Below are positions 58,828-64,000 of a DNA stretch of 64,000 bases, piece by piece (position 1 is the first letter of the stretch; every line of letters starts with the position of its first letter). Made by a program: the position numbers and the translations under genes. The stretch comes from Oceanobacillus senegalensis (lineage in GTDB: Bacteria; Bacillota; Bacilli; Bacillales; Amphibacillaceae), in NCBI RefSeq assembly GCF_900176885.1, contig NZ_LT839648.1, positions 1,143,049 through 1,207,048 of the forward strand, written 5' to 3'. The notes under the pieces are model-generated. The model was not told the origin of the DNA. It worked only from the letters and a program-made list of their open reading frames with translations, and ran no database searches.

Positions 58828-59364
58828 GTGTCAAGTAATCGGGTCGAAACTATTGTTAAAGAAATAAAGTATTGGAAAGAACATAAACTTCTACCTAAAC
58901 AATATTGTGATTTTCTACTTGCTCTTTACACAAACGGAGACAATTAACTACTTGAAAGGATTTCTAAATTTTATGTGGGTGCTTATTTTCAAGTTGTATT
59001 GTTAATGCTCTTGTTACCGTTTTCTTTTCTTGTGATATATTTTACGAAATTTCATGAGGTTTTGCAACTAGCTACCATATTCTTTTTTTCAGTTACTCTG
59101 TTTGGTGTTACATTTATTATAGGTGGAGAAAGGTTTATTACCATCACCTCGCACTTGTTGTTACTTTATTTATATTTCTAATGCTGACCCTATTTTTAAG
59201 TGGTCTGCTATTTAATGAAAATATAGTAGTTAATTCAAGTATTCTTATTCTTCATTTCTTCATTTTGTATGTTGGTTTGCCCTCATTGGAAGGCTCATTT
59301 GAATTATATACTAATAACAGGTATTTTGGGGCTATTAATTACCACTTTTTACATTTTTTTATAA
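58828..59364 (+). pseudogene. Decayed gene for a multi-pass membrane protein
   Basis: A soluble N-terminal part is well preserved (KEIKYWKEHKLLPKQYCDF then LLALYTNGDN, ending at TAA 58945). The same frame continues with membrane-like sequence (LLMLLLPFSFLVIYF). It then shifts frame near 59120 (TLFIFLMLTLFLSGLLF) and shifts back near 59283 (YILITGILGLLITTFYIFL, stop at 59362). One stop and two frameshifts imply a pseudogene. I recall similar intact membrane proteins of unknown function at this place in related Bacilli, but I cannot name them. The first 39 codons might still be translated from GTG 58828. Confidence 0.6.
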
Positions 59365-59470
59365 AAATTCACATCTTTATCCTTTAAACTAAATCAATTT
59401 TCGAGTAAACTATATATAGTCTGATATATTCTAAATATACAAAAGGGGATTACATAAGGAGGAAAACATT

Positions 59471-59839
59471 ATGAAAAAGAACCCACTAATACCTTATGCA
59501 ATTATTGCTGTAGTAGGGGTACTAGCTGTAATTATTATATCTTTTGTTGGCGTCGGACAACGTGATGCAATTCAGCAAGCTGAAGAAGGTGGAACTGAGC
59601 AATCAGCAGAGGGGGAAGTTTCGACAGATCCTGAAGCTGTTTTCCAGGCAAATTGTGCTGCATGTCATGGAGCTGATTTATCTGGTGGTATGGGGCCAGA
59701 CTTAACAACTGTTGGTTCTAAGTATAATGCGGAAGATATTACTGGAATTATTCAAAACGGTAAAGGGCAAATGCCAGCAGTACAAATTCCTGCTGAAGAA
59801 GCTCAATTACTTGCCGAGTGGCTAAGTGAAAAACAATAA
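59471..59839 (+). CDS. cccA: Membrane-anchored cytochrome c-550
   Basis: A 122-residue small cytochrome c. An N-terminal membrane helix (YAIIAVVGVLAVIIISFVGV) is followed by a Glu/Ser-rich linker and the heme domain with CAACH (NCAACHGADLSGGMGPDL) and the methionine ligand in GKGQMPAVQIP. It carries electrons on the outer face of the membrane to terminal oxidase. RBS AAGGAGGA. Placed between sigA and trmK as in B. subtilis. Confidence 0.95.
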   Translation: MKKNPLIPYAIIAVVGVLAVIIISFVGVGQRDAIQQAEEGGTEQSAEGEVSTDPEAVFQANCAACHGADLSGGMGPDLTTVGSKYNAEDITGIIQNGKGQMPAVQIPAEEAQLLAEWLSEKQ

Positions 59840-59855
59840 TACTGAAATATTTGTG

Positions 59856-59890
59856 AAGCTTTCTGCTAACAACAGAAAGCTTTTCTTTTT
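59856..59890 (+). terminator. Intrinsic terminator after cccA
   Basis: A perfect 10-bp stem (59856-59865 with 59873-59882) with a 7-base loop is followed by TTCTTTTTG. Confidence 0.88.
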
Positions 59891-59953
59891 GTTCTTTAGA
59901 ACAGTATAATAAATATTAAGTTGAAGTAGAACATTACACAAGAGGAGAGAATT

Positions 59954-60670
59954 ATGATTAAATCAATTAATCTTTCTACACGGTTATTAACAGTAGCAAA
60001 ATACATACAAAAGGGGGCAAAATTTGCTGATATTGGTTCAGATCATGCTTATTTGCCATGTTATATATGCTTAAAGGATTATACGGCTAAAGCTATTGCT
60101 GGAGAAGTGAACGAAGGTCCTTATAACAGTGCAAAAGAAAATGTGATACACTATAACCTCTCTGATGTAATCGATGTTCGTTTAGGAGATGGTTTAGAGG
60201 TTATAAAGGCTGAGGATGAAATTGATCATGTGATTATTGCCGGTATGGGAGGATCTTTAATCAAAAGTATTTTAGACAATGGTAAAAAAATGTTGGAAAA
60301 CGTTCATCGTATTATTGCACAGCCTAACGTAGATGCAAGAAATGTGAGACAATGGTTAACAACGCACCATTTTATTATAAATCATGAGGCGGTTATAGAA
60401 GAAAGTGGTCATATTTACGAGGTAATTGTAGCAGATAAGGAACCATCAAAAATTTCTAATCCGAAAGAGTTAGACGATAAGGAATTATTATTTGGTCCAA
60501 TCTTATTAAAAAATAAAACGAAAAGTTTTTATGCAAAATGGACTCATGAACAGGAAAAATTACAACGTATTATCGAACAAATGAAACAAGCTAAAGAAGT
60601 AGATGTTGAAAAAATTGTACAATTCGAAAAGGAATTAAAATGGATTGAGGAGGTTTTAAAAGATGACTAA
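59954..60670 (+). CDS. trmK: tRNA (adenine-22-N1)-methyltransferase TrmK
   Basis: A 238-residue SAM-dependent enzyme (YqfN) that makes m1A22 in tRNA. The SAM motif is FADIGSDHAYLPCY, followed by AIAGEVNEGPYNSA, VIIAGMGGSLI and QPNVDARNVRQWL. A C-terminal coiled coil ends the protein. It overlaps yqfO by 8 bases, so the two are coupled. Confidence 0.96.
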   Translation: MIKSINLSTRLLTVAKYIQKGAKFADIGSDHAYLPCYICLKDYTAKAIAGEVNEGPYNSAKENVIHYNLSDVIDVRLGDGLEVIKAEDEIDHVIIAGMGGSLIKSILDNGKKMLENVHRIIAQPNVDARNVRQWLTTHHFIINHEAVIEESGHIYEVIVADKEPSKISNPKELDDKELLFGPILLKNKTKSFYAKWTHEQEKLQRIIEQMKQAKEVDVEKIVQFEKELKWIEEVLKDD

Positions 60671-61784
60671 CCGTAACTTGTTAAATCATTCAACTGTTTT
60701 CCAAGTAATGGAAAGATGGGCACCAAAAGCATTGGCGTATGATTGGGATAATGTTGGTCTTCAAATAGGGTCTTATAATAAAAAAGCAAATAAAATCATG
60801 GTTACATTAGATGTTTTAGAATCTGTCGTAGATGAGGCTATAGAAAAGAATGTAGATCTTATTATTGCTCATCATCCATTATTATTTAAGCCAATGAAAC
60901 AAGTAAATGTCGATACATCACAGGGAAGAATTGTTAAGAAGTTGGTGGAACATGATATAACTGTGTATGCAGCACATACCAATTTGGATGCTGCTAGTGG
61001 CGGTGTAAATGATATGCTATGTGATTCACTTGGTGTCCATTCCGTGGATGTACTTATTGAGACAAAAAAAGAGAATCTCTATAAGATAGTCGTTTATGTT
61101 CCAACCAGCCATATAGATGAAGTTAGAAATGCTTTATCTAATAGCGGGGCCGGACATATCGGAAACTATAGTCACTGCACCTTTCAATTAAGGGGACAAG
61201 GTACATTTAAACCACTTGAAGGAACCAATCCATATATTGGTACAAAGGATGAGCTAGAGATAGTTGATGAGGTTCGGTTAGAAACCATTGTACAGGAAAG
61301 TCAATTACATAATGTGATTCGGTCATTGATTATGGAACACCCGTATGAAGAACCGGCATATGATATTTTTCCGCTCAAAAACGAGGGGAATCGTTATGGG
61401 ATTGGTCGGATTGGACAGGTTTCAAAAGAGATGCGTCTCCGTGACTTTTGTGAACATGTAAAAAAATCCTTTAATATGGATCATATTAGGGTAACTGGTA
61501 ATTTAGATAAAAAAGTTAAGAAGGTAGCGATTCTTGGTGGAAGTGGAGAAAAATATATTCATTTAGCTAAGAGAAAAGGTGCTGATGTATACATTACGGG
61601 GGATATGACATTCCATCAGGCACAGGATGCATGGCAATCTGGACTAGCTGTTATTGATGCAGGGCATTATATAGAAAAAATCATGAAACAGAATACAGTA
61701 AATTATTTACAAAAATCTTTAGATATGGAAGCTAACAATATTATCGTTTCAGAAACAAATACAGACCCCTTTCAGTTTATTTAA
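60663..61784 (+). CDS. yqfO: NIF3 family dinuclear metal protein YqfO
   Basis: A 373-residue Nif3-like protein, often annotated as GTP cyclohydrolase I type 2 homologue. Metal-site motifs are DNVGLQIG, IIAHHPLLFKP, AAHTNLDAASGGVNDML and GGSGEKYIHLAK to DAGHYIE at the C-terminus. A CutA-like domain is inserted in the middle (about residues 130-230). The function is unproven; the pairing with trmK is conserved. In B. subtilis ispH follows at this place; it is absent here. Confidence 0.94.
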   Translation: MTNRNLLNHSTVFQVMERWAPKALAYDWDNVGLQIGSYNKKANKIMVTLDVLESVVDEAIEKNVDLIIAHHPLLFKPMKQVNVDTSQGRIVKKLVEHDITVYAAHTNLDAASGGVNDMLCDSLGVHSVDVLIETKKENLYKIVVYVPTSHIDEVRNALSNSGAGHIGNYSHCTFQLRGQGTFKPLEGTNPYIGTKDELEIVDEVRLETIVQESQLHNVIRSLIMEHPYEEPAYDIFPLKNEGNRYGIGRIGQVSKEMRLRDFCEHVKKSFNMDHIRVTGNLDKKVKKVAILGGSGEKYIHLAKRKGADVYITGDMTFHQAQDAWQSGLAVIDAGHYIEKIMKQNTVNYLQKSLDMEANNIIVSETNTDPFQFI

Positions 61785-61811
61785 ATTAGAGTCTAAAGGA
61801 GTTTTTACATT

Positions 61812-63125
61812 ATGAGTCAAAATCAATTTGAGAGTTTTCATTTTAAGCCTATTATGTACGATGTGGTGGAAGGTTTAAAATTTAGAAAGCCAACAGAAAT
61901 ACAGGAGAAGGTTATTCCAAAAGTATTAAAGGGGCAAAGTATCATCGGACAGTCCAGCACAGGTTCAGGGAAAACGCACGCATATTTGCTTCCTTTATTT
62001 AATCAAATTAAGGTCTCTAAAAGACAAGTTCAATTTGTCATAACAGCTCCAACTCGGGAATTAGCGACGCAAATTTATGATGAAGTTAGGAAAATCATTA
62101 AATTAGCTAATCAAGAAGGAAGCTGGATTGCTAAGTTATTAGTTGGTGGTACAGACAAGCAGAAGATGATCGAAAAGCTAAAAGAACCACCACACATTGT
62201 GGTTGGTACTCCTGGTCGTATTTTAGATTTGGTAAAGGAAGACGCTATATGCATTTATTCAGCTGAAGCTTTTGTAATTGATGAAGCAGATTTAATGCTG
62301 GATTTAGGTTTTATAAATGATGTGGACCAATTATTGATTCGCTCTAAGAAGGATATTCAATTATTAGTGTTCTCTGCAACGATTCCACAAAGATTGGAGC
62401 ACTTTTTCAGAAAATATTTAGAAAACCCGGTTTATGTTAAATTAGCCGATCAAATTTCACCCGAAAAGATGGAACACCGACTTATAGCGGTAAAGCATCG
62501 TGAAGAGGCGGATATTATTATCGAGATTTCCAAAGCAATTAATCCATATTTAGCTATTATCTTTACAAATGGGAAGGAACAAGCAAACGAATTATCATCT
62601 ATTCTAATTAGTAAGGGATTGGATGTCGGTCTTATTCATGGAGGTTTGACACCAAGGGAAAGAAAACGTGTATTAAAAGATATTCAAAATCTTAAGTTTC
62701 AATATGTTGTTGCTACAGACCTTGCTGCAAGAGGGATTAATATAAAAGGGGTTAGCCATGTCATTAATGCGCAAATTCCGAAAGAAGAAGAATTTTATAT
62801 CCATCGGGTAGGAAGAACCGCAAGAGCTGGGATGGAAGGGACAGCGATAAGTCTTTATCAAGAGGATGACTTAACATTAATAAAAAAATTAGAAGAAAAA
62901 GGACTTCATTTCACATATGTAGATGTGCGAAATGGTGAATGGAAAGAGGCAAAGTCTTGGAATGAACGTCATTTGCGAACAAAAACAACAACAAATATAG
63001 AAAAGGAAGCATGGAAACGAGTTCCAAAAGCCAAAAAAGTCAAACCAGGTTATAAGAAAAAAATGAAACAACAACAAGCTTCAATAAAGAGACAGCTCAC
63101 TAAGAAATCAAAATATAAGAAATAG
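61812..63125 (+). CDS. cshB: DEAD-box RNA helicase CshB
   Basis: A 437-residue ATP-dependent RNA helicase. The Q motif region (KPTEIQEKVIP) precedes GQSSTGSGKTHAYLLPLF (motif I), APTRELATQ, GTPGRIL, a DEAD box in VIDEADLML, SATI, and HRVGRTARAG (motif VI). A basic tail (KKVKPGYKKKMKQQQ) may bind RNA. CshB acts in cold adaptation and ribosome or mRNA remodelling. RBS AAAGGAG. Followed by nfo as in B. subtilis. Confidence 0.94.
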   Translation: MSQNQFESFHFKPIMYDVVEGLKFRKPTEIQEKVIPKVLKGQSIIGQSSTGSGKTHAYLLPLFNQIKVSKRQVQFVITAPTRELATQIYDEVRKIIKLANQEGSWIAKLLVGGTDKQKMIEKLKEPPHIVVGTPGRILDLVKEDAICIYSAEAFVIDEADLMLDLGFINDVDQLLIRSKKDIQLLVFSATIPQRLEHFFRKYLENPVYVKLADQISPEKMEHRLIAVKHREEADIIIEISKAINPYLAIIFTNGKEQANELSSILISKGLDVGLIHGGLTPRERKRVLKDIQNLKFQYVVATDLAARGINIKGVSHVINAQIPKEEEFYIHRVGRTARAGMEGTAISLYQEDDLTLIKKLEEKGLHFTYVDVRNGEWKEAKSWNERHLRTKTTTNIEKEAWKRVPKAKKVKPGYKKKMKQQQASIKRQLTKKSKYKK

Positions 63126-63190
63126 ACTTGACGGTATGTTTGAATCAATAAGTATTGGAAGTACTGCTGAATAAAGAAGAGGTGTATGAA

Positions 63191-64000
63191 TTGTTAAAAA
63201 TAGGATCTCATGTATCAATGAGTGGGAAAAAAATGCTTTTAGGCTCAAGTGAGGAAGCCTCAGCATATGGTGCAAATACATTCATGATTTACACGGGGGC
63301 ACCACAAAATACGAGACGTAAACCAATTGAAGAATTAAATATAGAAGCGGGCCTAGAACATATGGATAAACATGGCATGTCTGATATAGTAGTACATGCT
63401 CCATATATTATTAATATAGGAAATACAACGAAACCAGCAACATTTGAATTAGGTGTAAATTTCCTTAGGAGTGAAATAGAGCGAACAGAGGCAATCGGTG
63501 CAAAACAAATCGTCTTACACCCAGGCGCACATGTTGGGGCTGGATCGGATGAAGGAATAAAGAAAATAATTGAGGGTTTAAACGAAGTACTTGATAAAGA
63601 TAACAGTGTTCAAATCGCTCTGGAAACTATGGCAGGAAAAGGAACTGAAATTGGGAGATCATTTGACGAGATTGCAAAGATTATTGATGGGGTAGCCTTA
63701 AACGAAAAACTATCTATATGTATGGATACCTGCCATATTCATGATGCAGGGTATGACATTGTAAATGACTTTGATGGGGTACTTCTAGAGTTCGATAAAA
63801 TAATTGGAATAGACCGAATTAAGGTAGTACATGTAAATGATAGTAAAAATGAACGGGGAGCACATAAAGATCGGCATGAAAATATAGGTTTTGGTCATAT
63901 TGGTTTTAAAGCACTACACTATGTCATTCATCATCCCCAATTACAAGAATTACCAAAAATCTTAGAAACTCCATATGTTGGTGAAGATAAAAAAAATAAA
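63191..64000 (+). CDS. nfo: Endonuclease IV, N-terminal part (cut by window edge)
   Basis: An open frame of 270 codons runs to the end of the window without a stop. It starts with TTG ([15 protein letters not shown]), 6-7 bases after AGAGGTG. The zinc ligands and motifs of AP endonuclease IV are visible: [52 protein letters not shown] and [13 protein letters not shown]. It cleaves DNA at abasic sites in base-excision repair. Family members are about 280-300 residues long, so only a short C-terminal piece is missing. Confidence 0.96.
   Translation, partial: MLKIGSHVSMSGKKMLLGSSEEASAYGANTFMIYTGAPQNTRRKPIEELNIEAGLEHMDKHGMSDIVVHAPYIINIGNTTKPATFELGVNFLRSEIERTEAIGAKQIVLHPGAHVGAGSDEGIKKIIEGLNEVLDKDNSVQIALETMAGKGTEIGRSFDEIAKIIDGVALNEKLSICMDTCHIHDAGYDIVNDFDGVLLEFDKIIGIDRIKVVHVNDSKNERGAHKDRHENIGFGHIGFKALHYVIHHPQLQELPKILETPYVGEDKKNK

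Overview
The window is a contiguous piece of chromosome from a spore-forming, low-GC Firmicute of the family Bacillaceae. The evidence is the AT-rich DNA, strong GGAGG-type ribosome binding sites with many GTG and TTG starts, sporulation genes (sigK, sda, gpr, spoIIP, yqfC, yqfD), and a gene order that follows the alaS-to-nfo part of the Bacillus subtilis map. The Mrp sodium/proton antiporter operon fits the salt- or alkali-tolerant relatives of Bacillus (Oceanobacillus or Virgibacillus type), but the genus is an inference.

Layout. 1-6750 (+): end of alaS, then ireB, yrrK, yrzB, mltG, trmR, udk, greA, yrrS, mtnN. 6750-13670 (mostly -): a dispersed hairpin repeat, a GC-rich patch, an uninterrupted sigK, an mrpACDEFG operon that lacks mrpB, and the small checkpoint gene sda with a DnaA-box cluster upstream. 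14191-23051 (+): yqeG, yqeH, aroE, yqeI, nadD, yqeK, rsfS, yqeM and the competence genes comEA-EB-EC. 23197-25181: yqzM (-), a structured leader with a 26-codon ORF, holA (+) and rpsT (-). 25471-30243 (+): gpr, spoIIP, yqxA, lepA. 30400-38529 (+): hemW, then the CIRCE-controlled hrcA-grpE-dnaK block, dnaJ, prmA and rsmE. 38735-42453 (+): rpsU, yqeY and a sigma-W type floA operon. 42604-50380 (+): yqfC, yqfD, phoH, pgpH, ybeY, dgkA, era, yqzL, recO. 50388-55349 (+): T-box controlled glyQS, then ccpN-ppsR. 55655-64000 (+): dnaG-sigA behind a sigma-H type promoter, a decayed membrane-protein gene, cccA, trmK, yqfO, cshB and the start of nfo.

The genes are mostly housekeeping: translation and ribosome assembly (alaS, yqeH, yqeI, rsfS, lepA, rpsT, rpsU, prmA, rsmE, era, ybeY, glyQS, trmR, trmK), replication and repair (holA, dnaG, recO, nfo, yrrK), protein folding (dnaK operon), envelope (mltG, dgkA, floA) and sporulation. 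I found no prophage, CRISPR array, tRNA, rRNA or complete insertion sequence. The most unusual items are the missing mrpB, the three-copy hairpin repeat (one copy lies between a strong promoter and the glyQ T-box), the structured leader with a sequestered ribosome binding site before holA, and the pseudogene after sigA. Three very short genes were recovered by family resemblance: sda, yqzM and yqzL.
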